From: Amycolatopsis viridis
GTDB taxonomy: Bacteria > Actinomycetota > Actinomycetes > Mycobacteriales > Pseudonocardiaceae
Assembly (NCBI RefSeq): GCF_011758765.1
Contig: NZ_JAANOU010000001.1
Location: 5,394,001-5,458,000, forward strand
Direction: 5' to 3'
Length of the DNA: 64,000 nucleotides
Both the position numbers and the translations under genes were made by a program. Below the pieces are notes generated by a model. It was not told the origin of the DNA. It saw nothing but the letters and a program-made list of their open reading frames with translations, and made no database searches. This document shows, one piece after another, positions 9,195 to 17,254 of this stretch (the stretch's first letter is position 1; the number at the start of each line of letters is the position of its first letter).

Positions 9195-9836
9195 TCAGCC
9201 CTCCAGCTGGAGACGCATCTTCTGCACGTGGAAGCCTTCCGCGTACCGCGCCTGGCATTCGATGCCGCGGATGCGGGCCAGCCCGAGGAACGCTTCCGAG
9301 TCGTACCAAGGACGATGTCGCTGCGAGGCGTAGTGCCGTTGCAGCAGTTCCACTTTTCTCCCGGCGAGTTCGTCCCGCAGCGGCACGTACGCGGTCGGCG
9401 TCTCGAGGTCGCCGTCCCACTTGACGATCTCGTAGCCGAGGGTGAGGTGCCCGCGGAACGCGGTCGGCACGAGTTCCGCCAGGCCGCGGTGGTCCTGGTG
9501 CGCGTCGCCGGTGCGGGGCGCGAGGATCAGGTCCGGATCGGTGCGGGACCGCAGGTCCTCCAGCGCGTTCTTCACCTCGTCCCAGTGCGCGGGCAGCCGC
9601 CCGTCCGGCGTCTTCAGCACCGTCACGTCGAGGTCCGCGCCCGGGCAGAACGCCGCGAGCGCGGACCGTTCCTCCTCCTCGCGCTCCGTGCCGCCGCCGG
9701 AGGAGATCAGGGCGTCCACCCGCAGCCCGGGACGGGCGAGGGTGAGCAGGGTGCCGCCCGCGCCGATCGCGATGTCGTCGCAGTGCGCGCCGAGCACGAC
9801 GATCCGGCGGAGCCGGCCTGGGGTCAGTCCGATCAC
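9195..9836 (-). CDS. PIG-L/LmbE-like zinc deacetylase
   Basis: 213 residues. The zinc motif AHCDD (residues 17-21) and a second histidine cluster HQDHR in the middle of the protein are the signature of the GlcNAc-PI deacetylase family (PIG-L, MshB, BshB). Members remove an acetyl group from N-acetylated sugars or small substrates. The GTG start at 9836 overlaps the stop of the nucleotidyltransferase gene (GTGA). In this operon a sugar N-deacetylase is the natural guess; it is not MshB by context. Confidence 0.87.
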   Translation of the reverse strand: MIGLTPGRLRRIVVLGAHCDDIAIGAGGTLLTLARPGLRVDALISSGGGTEREEEERSALAAFCPGADLDVTVLKTPDGRLPAHWDEVKNALEDLRSRTDPDLILAPRTGDAHQDHRGLAELVPTAFRGHLTLGYEIVKWDGDLETPTAYVPLRDELAGRKVELLQRHYASQRHRPWYDSEAFLGLARIRGIECQARYAEGFHVQKMRLQLEG

Positions 9837-10621
9837 GCCGGCACTCGGTCCTTCTCCCACAGCGCCCACGGGCGCACCCCGCGCGTGTAGCCCTCGTCCA
9901 GGGCGAAGCGTTCCTTGACGGTGTCCGTCGGCTTCCAGAACCCGCGGTAGGGGTAGGCCAGCAGGCGGCCGCGCTTGGCGAGTTCGGCGCACCCGTCGGC
10001 GACCAGGTCACCGCCGGGCGGGATGTGGTCGAACACCTCCTGGCGCAACACGAAGTACCCGCCGTTCTCCCACAGCGGCATCTCGCTCACCGCGGTGATC
10101 GAGCCGACCAGGCCGCCCTCGTCCATCTCCACGCAGTGGAACGACGACTGCGGTGGCACGACCATCATCGACGCCCCCGCGTCGGTGGCGGCGAACCGCT
10201 CGATCATCGCCGGCAGCGGTGCGTCGGTGAGCACGTCGGCGTAGTTGGCGAGGAACATCTCGTCGCCGTCGAGGTGCTCGCGCACCCGGCGCAGCCGTTC
10301 CCCGATCGGCGATTCGATGCCGGTCTGCACGAACGAGATCGTCCAGTCCGCGATGTCGGTGGACAGCAGTTCCGCCCGGCCGCCGCGCAGCACGAAGTCG
10401 TTGGACGTGGTCTCGGAGTAGTTGAGGAAGAAGTCCTTGATGTGGTGGGCACCGTAGCCGAGGCAGAGGATGAACTCGGTGTGCCCGAAGTGCGCGTAGT
10501 AGCGCATGACGTGCCAGATCAGCGGCCGGGGACCGACCATGGCCATCGGCTTGGGCACGTCGGAGGCGGTGCCGCCGCGCATCCGCATTCCGTACCCGCC
10601 GCAGAACAGGACGACCTTCAC
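9833..10621 (-). CDS. Sugar-phosphate nucleotidyltransferase (glucose-1-phosphate cytidylyltransferase-like)
   Basis: 262 residues. The N-terminal FCGGYGMRMR is the nucleotide-binding loop in the variant form used by RfbF-type cytidylyltransferases (others have LAGGxGTRL). KPM near residue 24 and the FWKPTDTVKE stretch near the C-terminus also fit RfbF, whose product would be a CDP-hexose. The GTG start at 10621 overlaps the methyltransferase stop (GTGA). It probably makes the activated sugar that the C-methyltransferase, NAD-dependent enzyme and 3,5-epimerase then modify. The family match is strong; CTP against dTTP use is inferred. Confidence 0.87.
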   Translation of the reverse strand: MKVVLFCGGYGMRMRGGTASDVPKPMAMVGPRPLIWHVMRYYAHFGHTEFILCLGYGAHHIKDFFLNYSETTSNDFVLRGGRAELLSTDIADWTISFVQTGIESPIGERLRRVREHLDGDEMFLANYADVLTDAPLPAMIERFAATDAGASMMVVPPQSSFHCVEMDEGGLVGSITAVSEMPLWENGGYFVLRQEVFDHIPPGGDLVADGCAELAKRGRLLAYPYRGFWKPTDTVKERFALDEGYTRGVRPWALWEKDRVPA

Positions 10622-11856
10622 GATGGGTTCACCTCGACGATTTCCAGGTGGGGTATGGGGAAGACCAGCCGCCCGCCCCACTCCCCGACGTAGGACAGTT
10701 GCCGGACCAGTTCGTCCCGGAGGTTCCAGGGCAGGACGAGGACGTAGTCGGGCCGGTCCGCGGCGATGCGGTCCGGCGGCAGGATGGGAATGCGCGTGCC
10801 GGGTGTGTACCGGCCGTGCTTGTACGGGTTGCGGTCGACGGTGTAGGCGAGCAGGTCCGGCCGGATGCCGCAGTGGTTGAGCAGGGTGTTGCCCTTGCCC
10901 GGTGCCCCGTACCCGGCCACCGTCGCGCCGTCGTCGGCCGCGTCGACGAGGAACCGCAACAGGTCGCGGCGCACCTTCGCCACCCGGGCGGCGAACTCGG
11001 TGTAGCCGGACAGCTCGTGCAGCCCGGCGGCCTTTTCCTGGGCCAGCACGTCGAGCACGCGCCGGCTCGGCTCCCCCGCGGCCTCCGCCGGCCGCGCCCA
11101 CAACCGGATCGAGCCCCCGTGCGTCGGCAGCAGCTCGACGTCCACAAGGGACAATCCGCCGGAGGCGAGGGCGCGTTGCGCGGAAGCCACCGTGTAGTAC
11201 TGGAAGTGCTCGTGGTAGATCGTGTCGTACTGGGTCTTCTCGATCAGCGTGAGCAGGTGCTGCACCTCGATCGACACCCAGCCGTCGTCGGCGGTCAGCG
11301 CCCGCAGGCCCTTCGTGAAGCCGACGACGTCCGGGATGTGCGCGTAGACGTTGTTGGCCACCACCAGATCCGCCGGGCCGTGCTCGTCGCGCACCCGCGC
11401 ACCCGTTTCCGGGCCCAGGAACGCGGTGAGCGTGGGCACGCCGGCCGCGCGCGCGGCCTGGCCGACGTTCACCGACGGCTCCACGCCGAGACACCGGATC
11501 CCTTGCGCCACAACGTGCTTGAGCAGGTACCCGTCGTTGCTCGCGACCTCGACGACGAACGAGTCACCGTCCAGGCCCAGCCGGTCGACCGCGCCGGTGA
11601 CGAACTTCCCCGCGTGGTCCACCCAGGACCGCGAATACGACGAGAAATACGCGTATTCGGTGAATGTTTCCTCCGGCGTGATCAACGGCGGAATCTGCGC
11701 GAGCCAGCAATCCGTGCACACCCGCAGGTGCAAGGGAAAGGTATTTTCCGACTCGTCCAGCTGTTGCGCGGTCAGGAACTTCTCGCACGGTGGCGTCGCG
11801 CCGAGATCAACGACGCTGGCCAGGTGGGTGGAACCGCAGAGCCGGCAAGAGGTCAT
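10618..11856 (-). CDS. NDP-sugar C-methyltransferase (TylC3/NovU-like)
   Basis: 412 residues in three parts. An N-terminal zinc site has C4, C7, C47 and C50; the central SAM-binding motif reads VVEVASNDGYLL near residue 101; and a C-terminal Rossmann-like domain contains GYGAPGKGNTLLN. This architecture belongs to the 3-C-methyltransferases of branched sugars (TylC3, NovU, EvaC types), which methylate C3 of NDP-4-keto sugars. It is the first gene of the operon. Codons around 11620-11760 use A/T in third position more often than neighbouring genes (for example AAATACGCGTATTCG), a possible sign of different ancestry. Substrate identity is inference. Confidence 0.88.
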   Translation of the reverse strand: MTSCRLCGSTHLASVVDLGATPPCEKFLTAQQLDESENTFPLHLRVCTDCWLAQIPPLITPEETFTEYAYFSSYSRSWVDHAGKFVTGAVDRLGLDGDSFVVEVASNDGYLLKHVVAQGIRCLGVEPSVNVGQAARAAGVPTLTAFLGPETGARVRDEHGPADLVVANNVYAHIPDVVGFTKGLRALTADDGWVSIEVQHLLTLIEKTQYDTIYHEHFQYYTVASAQRALASGGLSLVDVELLPTHGGSIRLWARPAEAAGEPSRRVLDVLAQEKAAGLHELSGYTEFAARVAKVRRDLLRFLVDAADDGATVAGYGAPGKGNTLLNHCGIRPDLLAYTVDRNPYKHGRYTPGTRIPILPPDRIAADRPDYVLVLPWNLRDELVRQLSYVGEWGGRLVFPIPHLEIVEVNPS

Positions 11857-11938
11857 GCCCCTGATTCGGGAGACACCGCGGAGCTGTTACAAATCCCGGA
11901 CACATTTCCGGCGCCGAGCTCGAAATGAGACGCCGGAA

Positions 11939-12769
11939 CTACTTGCGGATCTCCATGGTGCAGCACTTCGGGCCGCCACCGGCCTTGCGCAGTTCGGAGA
12001 TGTCCACGTACACCGGTTCGTAGCCGTGCGCGGCGAGCCGCTCGCCCAGGCCGGTTGCTTCCCGCGGCAGGACGACGTTGCGGCCGTCGGACACCCCGTT
12101 GAGGCCGAAGCACTCGGCGTCGGCCGCGGTGGCGAGCACGGCGTCCGGGAACAGGCGCGCCAGGACGCGGCGCGACCCGTCGGAGAACGCTTCCGGGTAG
12201 TACGCGATCTGCGCCGGCGTGGTGTCGGTGGCCTCGCTGAGCACGAACAGCGCGGTGTCCAGGTGGTAGTAGCGCGGATCGATGAGCCGCAGGGACAGCA
12301 CCGGCACACCGAGCACCTCCTGCGCCTCGGCGTGCGCGGCCGGGTCGGTGCGGAAGCCGGTGCCGGCCAGCAGCACGCGACCGGTCCAGGCGAAGTCGCC
12401 CTCGGCCTCGTTGACGTAGGAGGGCATAACGACGTCGCGGTAGCCGTGCTCGGCGAACCAGCGGCGGAAGTGGCCGGCCTCGGCGGCGCGCTGCGGTGCC
12501 CGGAACTTCGCGCCGAGCACCCGCCCGTCGACGACGGTGCCGGAGTTGGCGGCGAACACCATGTCCGGCAGGCCCGGCTGCGGCTCGATCTCCTCGACCG
12601 TGTGACCGAGGCGGCGGTAGGTGTCGCGCAGCTCCCGCCACTGCCGCATCGCGCACTCGGCGCTGACCGGCTGTGCCGGGTCCATCCAGGGGTTGATGGC
12701 GTAGTCGACCGCGAAGTACCGCGGCGGGCACATGAGGTAGCGGCGGGTGGTCGGTACCCGGGTCGTCAT
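11939..12769 (-). CDS. ddaH: Dimethylarginine dimethylaminohydrolase-family hydrolase
   Basis: 276 residues of the guanidino-group-modifying (amidinotransferase/DDAH) superfamily. MVFAANSG near residue 70, a YHLDTAL histidine segment in the middle, and the nucleophilic cysteine in GGPKCCT close to the C-terminus are all present. Members hydrolyse methylated arginines to citrulline plus an amine; related forms act on arginine or ornithine. The gene is divergent from an Lrp-family regulator 73 bp away, an arrangement common for amino-acid catabolic enzymes. An inverted repeat lies in that gap. The substrate could be arginine itself, so the symbol is a family-level call. Confidence 0.82.
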   Translation of the reverse strand: MTTRVPTTRRYLMCPPRYFAVDYAINPWMDPAQPVSAECAMRQWRELRDTYRRLGHTVEEIEPQPGLPDMVFAANSGTVVDGRVLGAKFRAPQRAAEAGHFRRWFAEHGYRDVVMPSYVNEAEGDFAWTGRVLLAGTGFRTDPAAHAEAQEVLGVPVLSLRLIDPRYYHLDTALFVLSEATDTTPAQIAYYPEAFSDGSRRVLARLFPDAVLATAADAECFGLNGVSDGRNVVLPREATGLGERLAAHGYEPVYVDISELRKAGGGPKCCTMEIRK

Positions 12770-12794
12770 GTCTCAACGGTATGGCTCGATTCAG

Positions 12795-12813
12795 GGACAA
12801 TCAATCGCTGTCC
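12795..12813. promoter_or_regulatory. Candidate Lrp operator between ddaH and lrp
   Basis: Perfect 5-bp arms GGACA and TGTCC flank a 9-bp A/T-rich centre. The 19-bp site sits midway between the divergent ddaH-like and Lrp genes. Lrp/AsnC proteins bind short dyad sites and usually control their own gene and the neighbour. Position and symmetry support an operator; binding is inference. Confidence 0.4.
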
Positions 12814-12842
12814 TTTGCTCACCGACCTGCTAAACATTGCGT

Positions 12843-13289
12843 GTGAACACCCTCGATCAGCAGATCGTTTCGTGCCTGGTGACGAATGCGCGCGCCAGCT
12901 ACGCCGAGATCGGCAAGGTGGTCGGACTGTCCGCACCGGCGGTGAAACGCCGGGTGGACCGGCTGCTGGAGACCGGCGTGCTGCGTGGTTTCACGGCGGT
13001 GGTCGATCCGGAGGCGCTGGGCTGGGGCACCGAGGCGTTCGTCGAGGTGCACTGCCGGGGCAACGTCTCCCCGGCCCGCATCCGGGCGCGGCTGGAACCG
13101 CTGCCCGAGGTGGTCGCGGCCTACACCGTCACCGGGGCGGCGGACGCCATCGTGCACCTGCGGGCGGCCGACATCCACCAGCTGGAGATGGCCCTGGAGC
13201 GGGTGCGCGGGCTGGAGATCATCGACCGCACGGTGTCCACGGTGGTGCTGTCCCGGCTCCTTGAGCGCCCGCCCAACCCCGCGACATGA
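12843..13289 (+). CDS. Lrp/AsnC-family transcriptional regulator
   Basis: 148 residues from GTG at 12843 (a TTG at 12837 would add two residues). The N-terminal helix-turn-helix spans about residues 3-60 (NTLDQQIVSCL, then IGKVVGLSAPAVKRRVDRL). The C-terminal part is a RAM-type ligand-binding domain. A TAAACAT element lies 6 bases before GTG with no ribosome-binding site, which suggests a leaderless message. It probably senses an amino acid and controls the adjacent ddaH-like gene. Confidence 0.9.
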   Translation: MNTLDQQIVSCLVTNARASYAEIGKVVGLSAPAVKRRVDRLLETGVLRGFTAVVDPEALGWGTEAFVEVHCRGNVSPARIRARLEPLPEVVAAYTVTGAADAIVHLRAADIHQLEMALERVRGLEIIDRTVSTVVLSRLLERPPNPAT

Positions 13290-13296
13290 TGGCTGG

Positions 13297-14061
13297 ATGA
13301 CCGAACGGATTGTGACCGAGCGGCACGGCGGGGTCGCCGTCGTCACCGTCGACGCCCCGGCGCGGCGGAACTCGCTCACGGTGGCGCTGTCCACCGAGCT
13401 CGCCCGGGCGGTCGGCGAGGCGGAACGGGACACGAAGGTGCACGCGCTGGTCGTCACCGGGACGCCGCCGGCGTTCTGCGCCGGTGCCGATCTCACCACG
13501 CTGGGCAGTGCGCGGGAGGAGGGCCTGCGGGCGGTCTACGCGGGCTTCCTGGCGGTGGCCCGGTCCACGCTGCCGACGATCGCGGCGGTGGGCGGCGCGG
13601 CGGTCGGCGCCGGTCTGAACCTCGCGCTCGCCGCGGACGTCCGGCTGGCCGGGCCGCAAGCGAAGTTCGTCCCGCGGTTCCTCGAACTCGGCCTGCACCC
13701 GGGCGGTGGGTTCACCTGGATGTTGCAACGCGCGGCGGGCATCCAGCGGGCGCGGGCGATGACGTTGTTCGGCCAGTCCCTCGACGCGGCCGCGGCCGAG
13801 GCGGCCGGCCTGACCCTGGGTACCGTGGACGGCGGCCACGACGACCTGCTGGCGGCGGCGCTGGAGCTGGCGGCACCGGCGGCGGAGGCGCCCCGGGACG
13901 TCGTGCTCGCCACGAAGTCCTCCCTGCGGCAGACCTCGACCATGGCCGAGCATTCCCGTGCCGTGGACACCGAGATCGAACCGCAGCTGAAGTCCCTGGA
14001 TTCGCCCGCGTTCGCGGACCGGCTCGCCGCGATGCGGGCAGCGATCAGCCCGGCGAAGTAA
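13297..14061 (+). CDS. Enoyl-CoA hydratase/isomerase family protein
   Basis: 254 residues with the crotonase fold. CAGADL near residue 66 and GAAVGAGLNLALAAD near 104 form the two halves of the oxyanion hole that stabilises CoA-thioester enolates. By eye alignment, the two glutamates of classical hydratases are not at their usual places: the segment before HPGGG reads FLELGL, and the later position is alanine. It may therefore be an isomerase or hydrolase variant. The gene starts 7 bp after the Lrp regulator and may share its message. Substrate unknown. Confidence 0.85.
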   Translation: MTERIVTERHGGVAVVTVDAPARRNSLTVALSTELARAVGEAERDTKVHALVVTGTPPAFCAGADLTTLGSAREEGLRAVYAGFLAVARSTLPTIAAVGGAAVGAGLNLALAADVRLAGPQAKFVPRFLELGLHPGGGFTWMLQRAAGIQRARAMTLFGQSLDAAAAEAAGLTLGTVDGGHDDLLAAALELAAPAAEAPRDVVLATKSSLRQTSTMAEHSRAVDTEIEPQLKSLDSPAFADRLAAMRAAISPAK

Positions 14062-14062
14062 C

Positions 14063-14079
14063 TGTTACCATCGGTAGCA
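14063..14079. promoter_or_regulatory. TetR-type operator-like palindrome upstream of korAB
   Basis: TGTTACC-ATC-GGTAGCA has 7-bp arms matching at 6 of 7 positions, immediately after the crotonase stop and 141 bp before korA. An overlapping wider pair, GTTACC (14064-14069) and GGTAAC (14080-14085), also exists. The form TTACCnnnGGTA is typical of TetR-family sites; no TetR gene is adjacent. Confidence 0.35.
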
Positions 14080-14174
14080 GGTAACCGGGATCACACCGCC
14101 GATCCACGACCGGAAATCGCTGCGCACAAACAACAAGTAAGGTGGAGGTATCGGCGAAAGTGTGCCCACGGCCA

Positions 14175-14189
14175 CGTGTCGACGACACG
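14175..14189. promoter_or_regulatory. 15-bp perfect palindrome in the korA leader
   Basis: CGTGTCG-A-CGACACG is a perfect inverted repeat around a single base. It lies 31 bp upstream of the korA ATG, just before a purine-rich ribosome-binding region (GGGAGAGAGGG). In this position it could be a repressor site or a small leader hairpin. Only the symmetry and location are observed. Confidence 0.4.
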
Positions 14190-14219
14190 ACCGATCGGGA
14201 GAGAGGGATTCTCTGACCC

Positions 14220-16121
14220 ATGAGCACGAGCACGAACGGCAACGGTGTGCTGTCGGCCAGCAGGCCCACTGAAGTCGCCAAACTGGACCGCGTCGTCATC
14301 CGGTTCGCGGGCGACTCCGGCGACGGCATGCAGCTGACCGGTGACCGGTTCACCTCCGAGGCCGCGGCGTTCGGCAACGACCTGGCCACCCTGCCGAACT
14401 TCCCCGCCGAGATCCGGGCACCACAGGGCACCATCCCGGGCGTCTCGTCGTTCCAGGTCCACTTCGCCGACTACGACATCCTCACCCCCGGCGACCGGCC
14501 GGACGTCCTCGTGGTGATGAACCCGGCCGCGCTCAAGGCGAACCTGCGGGACGTGCCCGCGGGCGGCACGATCATCGTCAACACCGACGAGTTCACCAAG
14601 CGCAACCTGACCAAGGTCGGCTACGGCTCCGACCCGCTCGAGGACGACACCCTGTCGGCGTTCCAGGTCCACAAGGTCGCCATGTCGACCCTGACCCAGG
14701 GCGCTCTGGAGGGCACCGGGCTGGGCAAGAAGGACGCCGAGCGCTGCAAGAACATGTTCGCGCTGGGCCTGCTTTCCTGGATGTACCACCGGCCGACCGA
14801 GGGCACCGAGGCGTTCCTGCGGGAGAAGTTCGCCAAGAAGCCGGACATCGCCGAGGCCAACATCCTCGCCTTCCGGGCGGGCTGGAACTACGGCGAGACC
14901 ACCGAGTCGTTCGCCACGACCTACGAGGTGGCGCCGGCCAAGCTGGACAAGGGCACCTACCGGCAGATCACCGGCAACACGGCACTGGCCTACGGCATCG
15001 TCGCCGCCGGGCAGCGCGCCGGGCTGCCGGTGCTGCTGGGCACGTACCCGATCACCCCGGCCTCGGACATCCTGCACGAGCTGTCCCGGCACAAGAACTT
15101 CGGCGTGATCACCTTCCAGGCGGAGGACGAGATCGCCGGCATCGGCGCCGCACTGGGCGCCTCCTACGGCGGGGCGCTGGGCGTGACCTCGACGTCCGGG
15201 CCGGGCATCGCCCTGAAGTCGGAGACCATCGGTCTCGGCGTGATGCTCGAACTGCCGCTGGTCGTGATCGACGTGCAGCGCGGCGGCCCGTCCACCGGCC
15301 TGCCGACCAAGACCGAACAGGCCGACCTGTTGCAGGCGATGTTCGGCCGCAACAGCGAGTCGCCGCTGCCGGTCATCGCGCCGCAGTCCCCCGGGGACTG
15401 CTTCGCCGCGGCCCTCGAGGCCGCCCGGATCGCGCTGAAGTACCGGACGCCGGTGATGATCCTGTCCGACGGCGCCAACGCCAACGGCTCCGAACCGTGG
15501 ATGATCCCGGACGTCGACCAGCTGCCCGACCTGTCGGTCGAGTTCGCCACCCGGCCCAACGCGGCCGACGGCTCGGGTGAGTTCTGGCCGTACGTGCGTG
15601 ACCCGGAGACGCTGGCCCGCGCCTGGGCCGTGCCCGGCACGCCCGGTCTGGAGCACCGCATCGGTGGCCTGGAGAAGGCCGACGGCAAGGGCAACATCTC
15701 CTACGACCCGGACAACCACGACCACATGGTCCGGCTCCGCCAGGCCAAGATCGCCGGCATCGACGTGCCGGACCTGGAGGTCGACGACCCCTCCGGGGAG
15801 GCGCGGGTGCTGGCGCTGGGCTGGGGCTCGACCTACGGCCCGATCGGCGCCGCCGCCCGCCGGGTGCGCAAGCAGGGCATCCCGATCGCGCAGGCGCACC
15901 TGCGGCACCTCAACCCGTTCCCGCGCAACCTGGGCGAGGTCCTGGCGCGCTACGACAAGGTCGTGGTGCCCGAGATGAACCTCGGACAGCTCGCGATGCT
16001 GCTGCGCGCCAAGTACCTCGTGGACGTGCAGTCCTACACCAAGGTCGCCGGCCTGCCGTTCAAGGCCGAGGAACTGCAGCACGTCTTCACCGACATCATC
16101 GAAGGAGCGCTGACCCGATGA
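14220..16121 (+). CDS. korA: 2-oxoacid:ferredoxin oxidoreductase, alpha/gamma fusion subunit
   Basis: 633 residues: an N-terminal gamma domain (about 20-200, IRFAGDSGDGMQLTGDRF at 25-42) is fused to the alpha domain (from about 250, GTYPITPASDILHEL and TSTSGPGIALKSE). Together with KorB it would oxidatively decarboxylate 2-oxoglutarate (or a related 2-oxoacid) to the acyl-CoA, passing electrons to ferredoxin; the complex is cytoplasmic. This fused layout is the one found in mycobacterial KorA. The ATG has a GA-rich ribosome-binding site and the stop overlaps korB by 4 bp. No dedicated ferredoxin gene is next to it. Confidence 0.93.
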   Translation: MSTSTNGNGVLSASRPTEVAKLDRVVIRFAGDSGDGMQLTGDRFTSEAAAFGNDLATLPNFPAEIRAPQGTIPGVSSFQVHFADYDILTPGDRPDVLVVMNPAALKANLRDVPAGGTIIVNTDEFTKRNLTKVGYGSDPLEDDTLSAFQVHKVAMSTLTQGALEGTGLGKKDAERCKNMFALGLLSWMYHRPTEGTEAFLREKFAKKPDIAEANILAFRAGWNYGETTESFATTYEVAPAKLDKGTYRQITGNTALAYGIVAAGQRAGLPVLLGTYPITPASDILHELSRHKNFGVITFQAEDEIAGIGAALGASYGGALGVTSTSGPGIALKSETIGLGVMLELPLVVIDVQRGGPSTGLPTKTEQADLLQAMFGRNSESPLPVIAPQSPGDCFAAALEAARIALKYRTPVMILSDGANANGSEPWMIPDVDQLPDLSVEFATRPNAADGSGEFWPYVRDPETLARAWAVPGTPGLEHRIGGLEKADGKGNISYDPDNHDHMVRLRQAKIAGIDVPDLEVDDPSGEARVLALGWGSTYGPIGAAARRVRKQGIPIAQAHLRHLNPFPRNLGEVLARYDKVVVPEMNLGQLAMLLRAKYLVDVQSYTKVAGLPFKAEELQHVFTDIIEGALTR

Positions 16122-17182
16122 CCGCCACCGACTTGGGCCTGCCCACCCTGGGCGGTCTGGACCTGGTGCCGACCACGGACGAGACCCAGAAGGCGAAGGA
16201 CTTCAAGTCCGACCAGGAGGTGCGCTGGTGCCCGGGCTGCGGCGACTACGTCGTGCTCAACACGGTCCAGTCGTTCCTGCCCACGCTCGGGTTGAAGCGC
16301 GAGAACATCGTGTTCATCTCCGGCATCGGCTGCTCGTCGCGGTTCCCGTACTACCTCAACACCTACGGGATGCACTCGATCCACGGCCGCGCCCCGGCCA
16401 TCGCGACGGGCCTCGCGACCACGCGGCCGGACCTGTCGGTGTGGGTGGTGACCGGTGACGGCGACGCGCTGTCCATCGGCGGCAACCACCTGATCCACGC
16501 GCTGCGGCGCAACGTCAACCTGAAGATCCTGCTGTTCAACAACCGGATCTACGGACTGACGAAGGGCCAGTACTCGCCGACGTCCGGGCAGGGCATGGTC
16601 ACCAAGTCCACCCCGATGGGCTCGGTGGACACCCCGTTCAACCCGGTGTCGCTGGCGCTGGGCGCGGAGGCCACGTTCGTCGGGCGGGCGCTGGACAGCG
16701 ACCGGAAAGGCCTGAGCGAGGTGCTCACCGCGGCGGCGCAGCACCGCGGATCCGCGGTCGTGGAGATCTACCAGAACTGCCCGATCTTCAACGACGGCGC
16801 GTTCGACGTGCTGAAGGACAAGGACGAGGCCGCGCACCGGCTCATCCCGTTGCGCGCCGGGGAGCCGATCCGGTTCGGCCCGGAAGCGGAGTACGGCGTG
16901 GTGCCGACCCGCTGGGGTGGGTTCGAGATCGCCAAGGTGGCCGAGGTGGGCGAGGAGAACGTGGTGGTCCACGACCCGTCGATCCAGGACACCTCGTACG
17001 CCTTCGCGCTGTCCCGGATCGGTGACCAGAACCTCAACCACACCCCGACCGGCATCTTCCGCCAGGTCAGCCGCCCCACCTACGACGACCAGGCCCGTGC
17101 CCAGGTCGAGCAGGCCCGCTCCGCGAAACCGGCGGACCTGCAGGCGCTGCTGACGGGCCGGGACACCTGGACGGTCGACTGA
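16118..17182 (+). CDS. korB: 2-oxoacid:ferredoxin oxidoreductase, beta subunit
   Basis: 354 residues, the thiamine-diphosphate subunit partnering KorA. WCPGCGDY at about residues 37-44 carries cysteines of the iron-sulfur site. GDGDALSIGGNH with the later NNRIYGLTKGQ forms the ThDP/Mg binding motif (GDG...NN). The ATG overlaps the korA stop. The gene ends just before a strong hairpin shared with the convergent ArfC-like gene. Length matches actinobacterial KorB; preference for 2-oxoglutarate is inferred from that clade. Confidence 0.93.
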   Translation: MTATDLGLPTLGGLDLVPTTDETQKAKDFKSDQEVRWCPGCGDYVVLNTVQSFLPTLGLKRENIVFISGIGCSSRFPYYLNTYGMHSIHGRAPAIATGLATTRPDLSVWVVTGDGDALSIGGNHLIHALRRNVNLKILLFNNRIYGLTKGQYSPTSGQGMVTKSTPMGSVDTPFNPVSLALGAEATFVGRALDSDRKGLSEVLTAAAQHRGSAVVEIYQNCPIFNDGAFDVLKDKDEAAHRLIPLRAGEPIRFGPEAEYGVVPTRWGGFEIAKVAEVGEENVVVHDPSIQDTSYAFALSRIGDQNLNHTPTGIFRQVSRPTYDDQARAQVEQARSAKPADLQALLTGRDTWTVD

Positions 17183-17195
17183 GGAACCCGCTGAC

Positions 17196-17224
17196 GGCCC
17201 CGCGCGGATCCGCCGCGCGGGGCC
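17196..17224. terminator. Strong bidirectional hairpin terminator
   Basis: A perfect 12-bp GC stem (GGCCCCGCGCGG / CCGCGCGGGGCC) with a 5-base loop lies between the convergent korB and ArfC-like genes. No T-run follows, as is usual in high-GC actinomycetes. Confidence 0.75.
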
Positions 17225-17254
17225 CGGCGGTACCCGGCGGGCACGGCTGTCACC

